64,000 bases of DNA, taken from contig OU744721.1 in assembly GCA_916613615.1 (NCBI GenBank), forward strand, positions 81,721,060 through 81,785,059, read 5' to 3'. This document shows, in pieces, positions 1-12,944 of the stretch. The stretch is from Steromphala cineraria. Its lineage: Eukaryota > Mollusca > Gastropoda > Trochida > Trochidae. The position numbers and the translations under genes are program-made. Each line of letters opens with the position of its first letter. The first letter of the stretch is position 1. The notes under the pieces were generated by a model, which saw only the letters and a program-made list of their open reading frames with translations, was not told where the DNA came from and ran no database searches.

Positions 1-1075
1 ACAGCGTCACTGACAGACAACACAGCATCACTGATAGACAACACAGTGTCACTGACAGACAACAAAATGTCACTGACAGACAACACATCACTGACAGACA
101 ACACAGCGTCACTGATAGACAACACAGCGTCACTGACAGACAACACAGCGTTACTGATAGACAACACAGCGTCACTTATAGACACCACAGCGTCACTAAT
201 AGACAACACAGCGTCACTGACAGACAACACAGCGTCACTGATAGACAACACAGCGTCACTGACAGACAACACAGCATCACTGATAGACAACACAGCGTTA
301 CTAATAGACAACACAGCGTCACTGACAGACAACACAGCATCACTGATAGACAACACAGCGTTACTAATAGACAACACAGCGTCACTTATAGACACCACAG
401 CGTCACTAATAGACAACACAGCGTCACTGACAGACAACACAGCGTCACTGATAGACAACACAGCGTCCCTGACAGACAACACAGCGTCACTGATAGACAA
501 CACAGCATCACTGATAGACAACAAAGTGTAACTTACAGACAACAAAGTGTCACTGACAGACAACACAGCGTCACTGATAGACAACACAGCGTCACTGACA
601 GACAACACAGCGTTACTGATAGACAACACAGCGTCACTTATAGACAACACAGCGTTACTAATAGACAACACAGCGTCACTGACATACAACACAGCGTCAC
701 TGATAGACAACACAGCGTCACTGACAGACAACACAGCATCACTGATAGACAACAAGGCGTCACTGATAGACATCACAGCGTCACTGACAGACAAAACAGC
801 GTCACTGATAGACAACACAGCGTCACTGACAGACAACACAGCGTCACTTACAGACAACACAGCGTCACTTACAGACAACACAACGTCACTTATAGACAAA
901 ACAGCGTCAATTATAGACAAATCAGCGTCAATTATAGTCAAAACAGCGTCAATTATAGACAAAACAGCGTCACTGACCGTCAACACAGCGTCGCAGAACA
1001 GTGTCACTTGCAGACAAAACAGAGTGTTACGGATCGACAACACTGTGTAACTTATAGACAACAACGTCATTGATA
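1..1075. repeat. 21-bp minisatellite with higher-order 210-bp period
   Basis: About 50 tandem copies of a 21-bp unit, typically ACAGCGTCACTGAYAGACAA plus C, start at the window edge (so the array is cut off) and run to about 1075. The units decay after about 880 and fade out by about 1180. Two main variants (GACAGAC and GATAGAC) tend to alternate. A rarer variant pair, a GCGTTACT unit followed by a CTTATAGACACC unit, recurs at about 171 and 381, giving a 210-bp (10-unit) higher-order repeat. Because 21 is a multiple of three, two plus-strand frames stay open, which produces long repetitive open frames that I do not regard as genes. Confidence 0.95.
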
Positions 1076-3300
1076 GCCATAGCAAAAAAAACCCCGCTAT
1101 TTTTAGACAACACAACGTCACTGATAGACAACAACATCATTGATAGACAGACATAACAGCTTCATTGATAGACAGAACAACGCCACAAGTACACACAGCT
1201 GATTTACTAATAGGTGACAGTTGTAATTGTAATTTGAAAGTCATTCGATAGCTTGGTTGTCGATTGAAATGTACACGAAACTTACTTTTTTAGTTTTTAA
1301 AAATTATATACTAGTACTCATATGCATGAGACGTCGAATAGCAAGCAGGCATACACACCAGGGCAAAGTTTCAATAATCCTTGAAGTATTATGAGTAACA
1401 AGTCCATATATTGTTACCATCACATATGACCTTACGTTTGTTAATGGCATTTGCATAGAGAATCCCAATAATTGTCTTCAAGTTGAACATTTTGATAATG
1501 GTGTATTGAGAAACAATGACATTTTACATATCTTAATATTAATGTTGCAAGAATTGGAATCAGGCTTACGTAATCAAAACCAAAAAACACTGTAAGTTGT
1601 TTTTTCGGCATTATGTGACTCTCGGTAAAATAATTCAGCGTTCGTGGTCGTCTGGACTACTTTCAGCGCAAAAGTCAATCCAGTACTGAGTGAAGAGGTG
1701 ATATATAGTTCCTGAACACGTCCGTCGACTGGGGAATGTTTGTACAGCGATAAGACACGTTATGTGCTGCTATCAAAGTCTCACCCGTAACTGCGTGATA
1801 TGATATTTATTATCATTGCTAGTTTTTTCCCAGTTTGAACGATATTAATAAATCTCGAGTCTTAGCCGAGATTACTGACTATTTGAAACACCGCTGGCGG
1901 CAGGATTCAGACGCTCCGAACTTGTAATCTTCTCTCGAAGCAGATAAACTGGGGGTCGCGACTGGACCCACCCCGCGCCTGTGATTGACACAACTCCACA
2001 GAAGCGTCTCCCAGTGGACCTGCCACCACCCCCGGGCCACCAGGCCACGGCGCCACACTCACCGCCCCTCGCCCCCTAGAGCTTCTGCAACTGCGGAGTA
2101 GTCCTCTTGAAGATCGCTTTCAGCACGGTTTAGACGAGCTTACCACGGCAGCACCGCTTATCGCCGGCTTGTAAATATTCACGCCTGGGGCGTGCTAATC
2201 GGCGAACTAGCGCCGGTTGACGGGAGATAGTGAGAATGGCGGTTGGCGGTTTCAAGTTGCAGAATGGGAGGACCAAGCCGTTCTGTTTTCTTTGCTTCGT
2301 TTTAATTCTCAGGGTTCCTTCGAAAGAGATAACTTTAAATCCCTCAACTTCGAGAAGAAACTTATCACGGTCCTCCTATTGAAGAATAAACGTACGTGGT
2401 TAATGTGTACAAAGTACTTGCTTTACGTTGATAACAATCAGCCCTGCTTTTGACATTTATAAACATTCAGATTGGCGTGGCATATCTCTTTGAATTTTTA
2501 GATATTTTTAAACATGAAAATTCAGTATCAACTACCTTGACCTGTGTAGTAGGAATATTAACATAAGTATGTACTAGAGTACGCGCGAGACAGCTGATAG
2601 TGACCGATTCTCTCCAGCCTTACACACTTACAGCAGGAAGTAGCAATCGGATGTGTGTGTATGTGAGCATGTTTAATTGTTGTTTAACACATGTCTCACT
2701 GTTGTTTAACATGCATAATCAACACGCGTCAATGCCACGAGAAAATATTCTCCATACAATAAATCCAGTTACGTCAAGTGGCCAGGAAAACCGCACTGCA
2801 AAGATAACAGGGGAGGTTATGTGGAGTTCGATTCACAAAGGATACTCTTAATTTTCAACTTTTCAATTCTTATATGATAAGTAACCCTCATGCATGCAGG
2901 GATATACTGGTTCTGTGTGTAGCCAAACTTCTGTGATGTTGATAGGCTATTGTCTTGAAAATTAAATTGGTACACATTTGTAAAAGGACTTGTAGCTCCT
3001 TTATTTATTGGATAATGACTGATCATTTACCTCTCAAATCAAAAACGTACTGATATATATGTATACATATAATTGTCACAAAGGTTTAACAACATGTTCG
3101 AAACATTTCAAAGTGAAAGTTTAATCGTATCCAAGGCCTCGTGGCCAAAGTAAAAAATCCTAAATCAGAGCGCATTGACATCGGGATGGTATATTTCATA
3201 AGTTGAAACATCTTTAAGCGTTGAACGTTTTACGGAGCCAGATAGATTAAAATTTAGTCTATGAAATATTTAATATAATTACTGTACCTTCATTATGTCA
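1076..3300. other. Intergenic; minisatellite decay and a CpG-rich patch
   Basis: Positions 1076-1180 hold degenerate minisatellite units. About 1880-2230 is GC- and CpG-rich, unlike its AT-rich flanks, and could be regulatory. The rest is AT-rich with only short open frames that match nothing I recognise. Confidence 0.5.
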
Positions 3301-3359
3301 TTTGATTTCTTGAGGCTTTTAATTTCAGTCAATCTAGACTTGCAGAATTTAGACCTAGA

Positions 3360-4290
3360 CTGTATAAAGTTTTCCCTTTTATATTGTCGAATTGATATGG
3401 AAATGCCTTGGTAACAGCAGTTTTCTGCTTACTTCATAGTATGGACAAACTCTTAAAAAGTTTAATTCATCTTTATTAACGCCAAAACTGCATTTTGTAC
3501 ATTTAAGTTTATCAGAATTTACCTTTGTGTCGTATCGATATTGATGTATATAAGTTTGTTACTCATACATCTCAACTTACCCATAGTACGTAGCAAATCT
3601 CTATTTGAAATACGTTTCAAAATGTTTATCTTGGTTCCAGAATACTCTTGTAGAGCAATAATTATGTTGATAACATGACATTGTGCTTTGTGCCATATTT
3701 GATACTGAATATCCTAACATCTTTTTTTGCAACATTGCATGAAAGCTTGAGTGTCACCACATTCTTGCAATATCAATTGGCAACGTATGACATCAAACCG
3801 ATACCACCATGGTAGTAGGCCTTTTGATGGCCACTCGATTCCCTGTTAAAAACCTCGTCCAATATTTAACACATCTTTTAACATAGTGGATACATTGTCT
3901 TGACCCATCAAGTTCTCCAAGATTAGTTGAGCTTGATACAATTATTCTAGCATCTCGATATACTGTGTGCAATAGCTATCTCTCAAAGAATATCCCCATA
4001 TTTCAGAGCCATATTCGTTATATATATATATGCTTTTTTGTATCAAATGTAAGGATTGTTCCACCATTTCTAAATACGATGTATGATTTATTCAAGTTTA
4101 TCTGTCGACCTCATTTATCAAAATATCTCTTTAGTAGATCAAGCTCCTTCTGCAAACAAATAACAGTGTCATCTAATGGTGTAACATCATCAGCAAACAA
4201 TATCAATTGGATATCATCAGATCCGTCCATCACAAATACACCTATTAATCAAACATTGTCACTTTGTAAAACATTAGTTACAAGTGTATG
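3360..4290 (-). pseudogene. Decayed CR1-like non-LTR retrotransposon, RT 3' part
   Basis: Reading the minus strand from about 4290 downward gives a broken reverse transcriptase. The catalytic FADD motif is at 4186-4197, inside a context like LILFADDVTPLDD. It is followed by the usual leucine-rich stretch and a NLNKS...FRNGG segment that closely parallels the better-preserved element at 43.8-45.4 kb. Further on are a YGSEIWG-like motif (near 4000) and, near 3400-3540, a C-x2-C ... CPYY zinc-finger-like tail typical of these elements. Stops and frameshifts interrupt it throughout, and the 5' part (endonuclease, RT fingers) is missing. It is a dead copy, probably related to the 43.8 kb family but far older. 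Confidence 0.8.
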
Positions 4291-6823
4291 AATGTTCAGT
4301 TCGATTTCATTTTGTCAAAGTTTAAGGAATGGAAACGTTGAGACATCATGAACATAATAGCTAGTAAATACCATCTCTGATGTATCTCCAACCAACTACA
4401 GACACCGAGTGCTATCCTGTGAACAACAGAGTCCTATCTCGTCTACTGCAGACCCGCGCCGCTCTCTACAGTACTCATACACGGAGCCCCTTTAACAGTC
4501 GGGCCATCAGTCTCGCGCCGACTCTCTTGATCCGGATCAATTTTTTACCGGGCCTCGCCTGTCACACCAGTGCCGTCAACAGCGAGCGTAGCGTGTCGTG
4601 GTGCCGATCGTCTCTCGGACCGCCGCCCATCAATCAAAAAAGGGGCGGGCGTAATTGCGGGTCACTACTTCTCCAAGCGATATTTATTCCGTCGATGCAC
4701 GCAGCGGCCCGACGGGTAATTCGCCGACCCATTGCCAATCCCCCGCCCGCCCGTCAGACCGCCCCATCGGGACTGGCTGCCTATACACGGCTCCATGCAT
4801 TGAAAGGGGCTCCGCGGAGAAACAGTATTGACAAAGCCTGAAGCGTCTAAAGCTTTTATCGAGCGGAGCGCGAGACGTGAGCGAAATGTGCGTAAGAGGT
4901 ATTTGAAACTACGGGACGACGCCGAGGTCGCGAAATGTTCAATAGTATCAAAATTAGTATAACACTCCGTGCATGGCGCTGCCGCGAGAGAGAAGAGAAC
5001 AAGGGGAGGGGGGATGAGGGGGCGGGGGACCGAGTACCCGCAGGACATGTGCTAGTCATATTTCATTTCAACGCTTAGCTCGAATTCCCTGTATCTTAGC
5101 GATTTATGACGCCCGTTCTTGTAGCGGCCCGGGGTCCCAGGGTACGGCGTGACAACGCTCTACTTGCAGTCAGGCGCTCCGCTCTCCGCTCTACAAACCC
5201 TAAATCTTTAACGCCAAATCAATTATCCACATTTTGAGACAAAGAATCTTGCGCCTGTGCTGTAGAGATATCAACGCCAACCAAACTGGGCTCTGTACAT
5301 CGACAGTACGACTGTGATAGAAATTTTCAATTTTGTAGAAAGAAACATTCCTGTTTGTAGGGTAACCATCCTTTTTTATGCGAAAAACTGGAGATTGAAT
5401 TCGTCAGTAAATTAATGATCTTTGATCAAAACGATTATGCATGTCTACCGGAAGGATAACTTAAAATCGAGATTGTTTGTTTCATGTCAGTGAACTTTCT
5501 TTTCTACTGAGTATGTAGCTATCTTGTCCTAGACCTGCCAGATGGACGGCGTCAACTTTAAAAACGTTCCTATACCTACAAAGTTACGTTGCAGAAAAAA
5601 GTCATCCTGCTTCATCTATATGTTACTGCGTTGAGCTCCAAAACATGTAGATGTATAGTTTACAGCGAATACATGTACGCTGATGCAACAGGATTAGAAA
5701 ATAGAATTAGTAATATTTCAAATCAACTGTTTGAGCTTTACCAATGTCGTCAAAACATTTTCTCATTCTCTCTCATTTTCGCTTCGATCCTGTCTTCCAT
5801 CTTTGTGACGTCACGCTGTTCTAGTCCCAAACCTTATTGGAACTTGCGCCTCTCTTCCGTAACCATGACAACGGTTGGGGACTCAAAGTATCGGTCAAGC
5901 GTAGTCAATCAACTAAAGACCATTAATTATGGATGCCGGTTGCCTGTTCGTTTATTCGATGTGTTTTACCCGGCAAAGCGTTATTGCATGTGGTCAAAGT
6001 CGATGAGTTACGAGTTGGCACAAATTGGAAGCGTGGGTCATTCCTTTGGATATCTTGCTTCGTCAGTCCAGAGGACATTCGGGCAGACCAAAATTGCGTA
6101 GAAAAATTTGGGAAGTCCACATTAATCTTGGAAAAATAATCAACATGCTTACTTGAAACTACGATATTAAAAAAGTGAAATGAATAGGGAAACCTTAGAT
6201 CGAGGTACAGAAATTAACCCGCAGTCAATAATTTTAAACATGTTGAAGAATAACAGTACATCTTTTCTGAGTTTTATAACCATTTTTAAGCATATCTATT
6301 GTTGAATTATATGTTGATTTCTTTTGTTTGTAGTTCATCCGCATAAATTAATGAGTGACAAAGTTTATTTCGGCATTTTAACATAATAAGCGAAGAGAAT
6401 TGCGAGTTTTAGTCGGTAAATACTTGAACATTACCAAGCTTCTGTTGAAAACATATACGCCGTTTATTTAGCTCATTATCGCTGTAATCAGAATAGCGCA
6501 ATGATAAACTTATAAGTGTATTAAGTAAAAGATTATCGTATTTCCTGTTCACAACCGTTCTTGTGTATTAGGAATTGTTATGATTTATATGCATGCTCAG
6601 ATATACATGTGGTGACGCGTTTGGCCATTTTTCGTCTGCGAATTTAAACAAAAAATTTAGCTTTGACTCATGGGCTCCTGCAAGCTCTTGCAAAATTGTC
6701 AAATTTAATAGTCGAAATATTCTAGAGTCACAGCAATGTTGTTGAGGTTGATGTCACCAGTAACTTATTTTTTCTGGGGAAAAAAACAAGAAAGTAACAC
6801 AGCCTATGGAGCAACTTCAATGC
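4291..6823. other. Intergenic with CpG-rich island at about 4440-5180
   Basis: No gene is recognised. About 4440-5180 is a CpG-rich island with GC boxes (GGGGCGGGC at 4642-4650 and a C-rich box near 4740) and a CCAAT at 4735-4739, so it could be a promoter or regulatory element. The 154- and 127-codon open frames across it lie on opposite strands and follow from high GC. A perfect CRE (TGACGTCA) is at 5806-5813. The 170-codon open frame at 5589-6101 has no recognisable domain. Confidence 0.45.
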
Positions 6824-7188
6824 TTAAAGGGGCAGTAGCACGTTTTTTGATAATTTTATATTTAATTTTGTTTACTGATATTAGTAAGTAAATGCTAAAT
6901 GACTTATTTTGACAGTGTCAAAAATTTCATTAAACAATCCAATCATTCATAGTCAGAGGACAAAGTATGACGATTCACATAAAATCCATTGGCGGCCATT
7001 TTTGTGTGAACACCTTTAATTCATTTTGTGTACGAAAAAGGAATCGCATGGCTAAACTTTATGTTATATATTTGAATTATTACTGCTTCATTTAGTTTAA
7101 ATACATTGTCTTTCGATTGGAACCATTAATTTTCATTTTCGTGACATCACCTTATATTCCCCCTAAAAACGTGCTACTGCCCCTTTAA
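6824..7188 (+). mobile_element. TTAA-flanked MITE, copy 1
   Basis: A 365-bp element counting both TTAA ends (6824-6827 and 7185-7188). The terminal inverted repeats begin AGGGGCAGTAGCACGTTTTT and are identical for 20 bp. It has no coding capacity. The same family recurs at 9515-9878 (opposite orientation) and 48962-49325 (same orientation). TTAA target duplication is the hallmark of piggyBac-type transposases, so a piggyBac-mobilised MITE is likely, although the terminal AGGGG differs from the usual CCC start of that superfamily. Confidence 0.88.
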
Positions 7189-8388
7189 AACATATCGACT
7201 ACGGTAAGACGTCCCCCAATAAACTGAACAAGACGCTTAAACTGCCAGGGACGCTGATGGTTCCATTTCGTTTCGGTAAGGTTTAAAATTATTATTTAGT
7301 ATGTGGTTATATGAACAACAAAATAAAAATTTAATATTATATATATATTAGTTTTGGATTTTTTTGTAAAGCGTATATCTTAAAAATTGTATTACAATGA
7401 CAGTACTCGTTAGTTTAAATTGAAATATGAAAGCCCTATCTATTTACAAATATAATTAAGAATAACTAAAATTAAGTTTGTTCTCAAAATGTTTCATAGA
7501 GAGAAAAACGGGACATTTATTTCCTTTGGATATTATTGCGCTCTTTAGTGTTCATTGTGTGCTAATAACCTTAATCCAAAGAATGCACAAAAGCTAAAAA
7601 AATTACAAATGGCATTCTACCTGAATGGCAATAGAAGCTTGTCACTAAATTCTGATACTAATCTAGGGCTTCAAATACAAGACATCTTTGCTTCGTTCAT
7701 TGACGTTTTAGAATGATGTCTATTGCAAAATCACGTCATGAGAACGAAGGGCAGCATATATTTCATGTGCCGTCTACGAACGGTATGACACGTGTAATGC
7801 ACGTGCAGATATTTAAAAAAACTCAGTTGTTGCAGAAAGGCGCGACATGGTATACATTGGCAATCAATACTCATTTGCTAGTCTGTCATCCAGACCCTAA
7901 AGCAAAAAAAAATTAATTGATGACCAACCCAGTCTAGAAAAGTATAGCTCTGCTTTAGGAAGTTAAAGCTTCTTCTGGGCTCAATTTTTTTAATTATACA
8001 TGAATTGTCTAAAATGCTGTCAATATTTAAAAAAATACTTCTGAGACTAAATGTTAGTCTACTCATTTGCAAACACTGCAGCCTTTTAAACGATGCAGAG
8101 ACCGAATGGAATGGTGCTTGCGGATGCAAAATTATATCCTTGTCCGACAAATGCGTGTTTGTAAGTCAGACAGACAGACAGAATTAAATCAGTTTTCAAG
8201 GCCACTTGCGCACACAACATACCTTTAAAGGTTGAAATCGCATGCTTATACTGTTTACAATAAACATCAGTTGAATATTTCATTGAGATACTTGCCAATT
8301 TCCTTATATTTTTATTTGACATTAAGTAAAGAACTTGTTGAGAGTTGGTTGGTTGTTTGTACGTGAACCGTTTAAACTAAAATAACAA
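7189..8388. other. Intergenic, AT-rich
   Basis: AT-rich DNA with only short open frames on both strands and no recognisable domain. A short (CAGA)n run lies at about 8167-8181. Confidence 0.4.
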
Positions 8389-8795
8389 AGTGCCCTGGTC
8401 GTCTACGCAAGACCATTGCACGAGAAGACCGTTTTCTACGGCGTTTTTCGCAACGGAATCGACGTTGATCGCCGAGATCTCAGCTTAAAAACTCCCATTT
8501 TGGGAAACCGTGAACAAGAGGCTCTTTCAACGTTACCATAGATTGAGAAGACCTCTTTGACGACGCCTCTTAAGACAGTAGCACAAGCGTTTCGTCATCT
8601 GTGTACAACACCGCAACATCAGACTGCAACACCGGCGTAACGTTATCTTTACTGATAGATCCAGTTTCCTGCTTCAACGAGTTGTAAGGCGGCTGTGTGT
8701 GCGCAGGTTCTATGGGGAGAGGTTCAGTGATGACTATGTAGAGGGAGTTTTTGCTGGTGGAGGGGGCTCAGTGTAGTTTTATGGCCCATCCATGA
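8389..8795 (+). pseudogene. Tc1-like transposase fragment (broken)
   Basis: With several frame changes the plus strand reads as a Tc1-type transposase. Near 8392 is a GRLRKTIAREDRF segment, which matches the junction between the helix-turn-helix and catalytic domains. From about 8600 there is QHRN...RRNVIFTD, the position of the first catalytic Asp; here the usual DES reads DRS. A GERF...GGGGSV stretch follows, matching the RRRGERF...GGGSVMVWGG region of the family, and then a stop. The C-terminal half with the second Asp and the Glu is absent. It differs from the copy at 19.6-20.45 kb and is probably an older, separate family. Confidence 0.72.
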
Positions 8796-9514
8796 CAATG
8801 ACAAAACCTTTTTTCAAAATTCAAAAAGTACAGTAAAGGACTTTTTAAAAAAAGAACTTCACTACACTTTGAGTATGGGTCTTTTAATATTTTTTACGGA
8901 ATTTTCAGTTTAGAAAGAAGAAATTAGTTTGCAATCTTCATTGTATAAAATGTTTAGGTATTTTTTCCGTTTCCATTCAATGAGATTGGTGCTGCATATA
9001 TAGCCGCTAACCTTACAATACTGTCAGATCAAAGTCTGTACTGTCCATAATGCTTGTATCTTGCACTGAAGGGATCTTAAGGTTTCATTTTGTACATTTA
9101 CTCGATGTTCAATTTTCAACACTATTTTGAGATTTTTAACTCCAAAAACTTAGACTACGATTTGTTCTTGCTAGATACACTCAAACGTAACAACGGTTAT
9201 CAACAGAATGGATAATCTTCTGCCAATAAGTAAGCACAACGTTCAACCAATCAGAAAGACGTATACACACCAACCTGATGTGCTCGACGATGTTCTGTCT
9301 TATGTTAACGAAATATTTGTCTTTGTAAACATTATAACGGAAGCTTTAATCAAATCTTGCATGCTTGAAAAAATACAAGAAATTGTATCGACACGTCGTG
9401 TACTCAGAATAAAGAAGTTGTTATCCATAAATATTCGTCCTTATTTAATCATATCGTTAAAACTAAACCGTTTAATCAATTTCCTATTTTTCTTCACGTT
9501 CGTAGTGTAGTTTC
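8796..9514. other. Intergenic, AT-rich
   Basis: No gene is recognised. A 100-codon open frame at 9208-9510 has no domain that I can identify and runs up to the edge of the next MITE. Confidence 0.4.
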
Positions 9515-9878
9515 TTAAAGGGGCAGTAGCACGTTTTTAGTGGGAATATTAGGTGATGTCAGGAAAATGAAAATAAATGGTTCCAATTGAAAGACAATGT
9601 ATTTAAACTAAATGGAGCAGTAATAATTCAAATGTATAACGTAAAGTTTAGCAATGCTTTTTTTCTTTTCTTACACAAAATGAATTAAAGGTGTTCACAC
9701 AAAATGGCCGCCAATGGATTTATGTGAATCTTCATGCGTTGTCCTCTGACTATGGATGATTGGTTTGTGTAATGAGATAGTTTATACTGTCAAAATAATA
9801 CATTTAGCATTAACTTACAATTATCAGTGGACATTTTGAAATATGAAATTATCAAAAAACGTGCTACTGCCCCTTTAA
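9515..9878 (-). mobile_element. TTAA-flanked MITE, copy 2 (inverted)
   Basis: A 364-bp copy of the family at 6824-7188 in the opposite orientation. TTAA is at 9515-9518 and 9875-9878, with AGGGGCAGTAGCACGTTTTT termini. The internal sequence, including the segment around ATGGCCGCCAATGGATTTAT, aligns to the reverse complement of copy 1 along its whole length with scattered substitutions. Confidence 0.88.
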
Positions 9879-10071
9879 TATAACTCGTAATGTTCGACCA
9901 ATATGACAGATAAGTGTAGACGTACAATTCGGGTAGACTATGGACGAGGCCATAAATCTGTGAACCACTAGATTGATTTGTGCAACCAATCCGTGTTGAA
10001 AAGTTGCACTTCAAACAATACCGAGAGCATATAGCTTGTTCCCATCGAGCAGTTCAATGTAACTATCAGTG

Positions 10072-10300
10072 TTAAAGGGACAGTCCCACCGTTTTTTTGT
10101 GGAAACGAAACGAAAGAAGATGCAGTGATGCATCATATTCTTTGTCAAATTGTTAAATCTTGAACAACTAAAATGTTACCCGAAGTAACATATATGAAAA
10201 TAAATGTTACATAATCATGTTATTATGATATTTAAGTATAAACAGGGAAGTTCTCTTGAATTTTGTTTCCACGATAGGACTTTCCCTAAAGTTGATAATT
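10072..10300. mobile_element. Possible second MITE family (short TIRs)
   Basis: The left end reads AAAGGGACAGTCCCACCGTT and then GTGGAAAC. The right end, read in reverse, is AGGGAAAGTCCTATCGTGGA followed by AAC. These form imperfect inverted termini about 220 bp apart with no open frame between them. I see no clean target duplication, so this is tentative. Confidence 0.4.
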
Positions 10301-12914
10301 AACAAAGGGGTCTGAACCGACTGAACTGTTACCCAATCTACTGTCTTAAACATGTCACCCCAGCTACCTATTACATCTGATGAAATACCTGATGCTTGCA
10401 CATTATATACGTTCAAAAAGTTTTACCTACATCGCTTCACGGAACCTGATAGCTTGTACCAGAGCGAATGCAGCACTAACGCATGAGAAATAACCATAGA
10501 GACAGTGTTTAAGAACTGTGTGGGGTGCCGCCCGCGTCTGGGCCCAACATTCTAGTCGCAGATTTATTACAACAATTGCAGATTATTCACGTAACAGAAA
10601 AGCAAATCATTATTTTACAATAAGCGAGCAATATCGCATGTGCTTCGCTGGAATCCCGGCACACAAAAAAGAAGGTAATTCCTAACGACGGAGCAGAATA
10701 TATTGCTACAAAATGGGCACGACAATTATATGTCCATTTGTTGGGAGATGGTGGGTAATGGAGAAATGCTGCTTCCACGGAAATATTCACAGCCAGACAT
10801 GCGAGACTGTGCGTGAAGTTGCGTCAAAAAGAACGGATTGTTGTCGCGTCTATGATGCAAATGGTAAAGTGTTCTGTGTGTGATCATGAGCAAGAAGCGA
10901 GAAGCAAGATGTCACGGGAACTAGCATGAAGAGGCCATTATATATCATGAACACTTCTTGTGGGGAAACCATATGTATGCATGTACGTGTCTCCCTATGT
11001 TCTAATATGTACACTCAAGTCTACTGACTACTATAGCTATCATCACTTCAATAAACGATTGATGATGAAATATTTGGTTGCATTCGCTTTTGACAAAAGA
11101 CCCTTTACAACACATTACTGTGAGCACAACGTTTCAAGGCAGAGGAGGAGAAGACATGAACATAGACGAGCCTTGTCTGCAGTAACTACATATTGTCAGA
11201 GGTAAATAACCTTGGGTCACACAGGGTTGCTCAATAAACTCGGAGTCTTGTTTAAACTGTACTTCAATACGCGCCACAGACTGCGAGACAACCCCGCTCA
11301 CATCTCTCCGTTACGCAAGCCCGAGTAGCACCTTATCAATACGACCGTTTAAATAGCCTAACTGGGGCGTAGCCTTACCAACTACTGCCTATGACGATCA
11401 CAATATATCACAAATCCAAGATCATCTTATTCACGTTTCACCGCCGACTTCAAAGCGTCTTCTCGCCCTAATGAAACCCCGGAGATCGCTCGACGCATAA
11501 ACGGAAAGCTACACTGTTAAAGGGTCCTTTATAGAAAGCCGACGGGGCTTTCGTTCTTTCTCCAGCGACTTTACGATCATGAATAACAGCGGACGTTACG
11601 GAAATCGTCCGTTTCGCGGTAGAGTGAAGAAAAATAAAGGCGCTTGGAGCAAAATCAATCATCACTGATAGCTGGCGCTCCGCGATATGAACGCTCGGCT
11701 CTCCAAGCCATCGAAACAGACGAGTCGGGAGAGATGTCATAAATTATTGAAGCATCATTGTGCACGTGTGTGTAAGGATAGGAACGCTCATGTCGCCATA
11801 TCCACCTGGTTAATCTGGGTGGTCCCGCCACTGTCAATTTTGTGCAATTGTAATGGAGAAGAGGAGATTATAAATAAGGATCGAATGCGGTTTGAAGAGG
11901 CCCTGACATTATATCAGTTAGCTTTTTGAACCTTCATTTACATATGAAGAGGAGACGCACACAGGAGTTGACGCTATGAGCTGGCCCGGTCCAGAGTTGA
12001 ATGACTACAGGGTGAGATGAGTGGACTGTCTTCAACCGACTTGGGGAACACGAACTGGACTTGTCTGTGTTCTTACTCTACACTAGTTCAATGTTTTTCA
12101 ACAAATATCAGAGAATAGCACAAAATATGTGCTGCAAATGTTGACCAGACAAATATGTTGTACTGAGAATAATTCTAAATCAATCTGCATACAGATATAT
12201 ATAATGTGTTGACCTAGTTGGTCAGACAAGATCATATATATACATTTGCATTATAAATTGATATCCAGAAGGAATATGTTCAATCATTTCAGTTACATTC
12301 AGTCACGGTTCCGTTTGTTATGTCGTCAACATTGTATCATTGCTTAAATCTCAATACAAGTAAGTTGAAATCGTTGAAAATAAAAGTTGAGAGATTATAA
12401 GACTTTATTCTCATATTGCAGAAGAGGACTTCATGCCAAGGACTCTCTCAATGAAAATGCTAAGAAATGTATTACAATTCTTTGTTCTGATAGAGGAGAA
12501 GAGAAGTTCATGCCAAAGCCCGTCCTACCAACCCAATCTGGTGTCCGGGATTATTTTAGATACACTTTCCCTACTGTTTTGGTAATATATATATTGTTAG
12601 ATGTATTATCCCCTTTGCTTACATGAGAAGCTTTGGGGTCATACCCATCATACCCATTTCCTGATCACGTGTATATTCAAATTGATATCTTACAGAATAT
12701 TCAGTAGAGCCAGGTTCACTCCACACATGTGATCATTGTTTAAACAAAATACAGATTCTTTAAACAAACATAATTTTAAAAGACATCAAAATAAACAAAA
12801 CTACACTTTTAAAGTCCTTTGTCAAGCAGTTATTTTGTATTCGTAAAGTTGAATATAATTTATTTAAGGCCTAATATGTTATAAATTGCTTGTACCATTT
12901 AAATGAAGGTTGGC
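10301..12914. other. Intergenic
   Basis: No gene is recognised. About 11290-11720 is richer in CpG than its surroundings. Open frames of up to 90 codons overlap on both strands and carry no domain. Confidence 0.4.
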
Positions 12915-12944
12915 AACTTGTTTATTCATTGTACGCGACGTTTC
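12915..12944 (-). repeat. 30-nt GAAACGTCGC motif, copy 1
   Basis: Minus strand reads GAAACGTCGC, eight variable bases, then AATAAACAAGTT. The same 30-nt layout is at 27368-27397 and 63606-63635, with the complement at 63664-63693. It resembles the conserved 3' end of Penelope-like retroelements, where GAAAC forms part of a hammerhead ribozyme core. The minus-strand text just upstream (GCTTGAGAAC, then a short stem-like stretch) could be a decayed CUGANGA box. Confidence 0.5.
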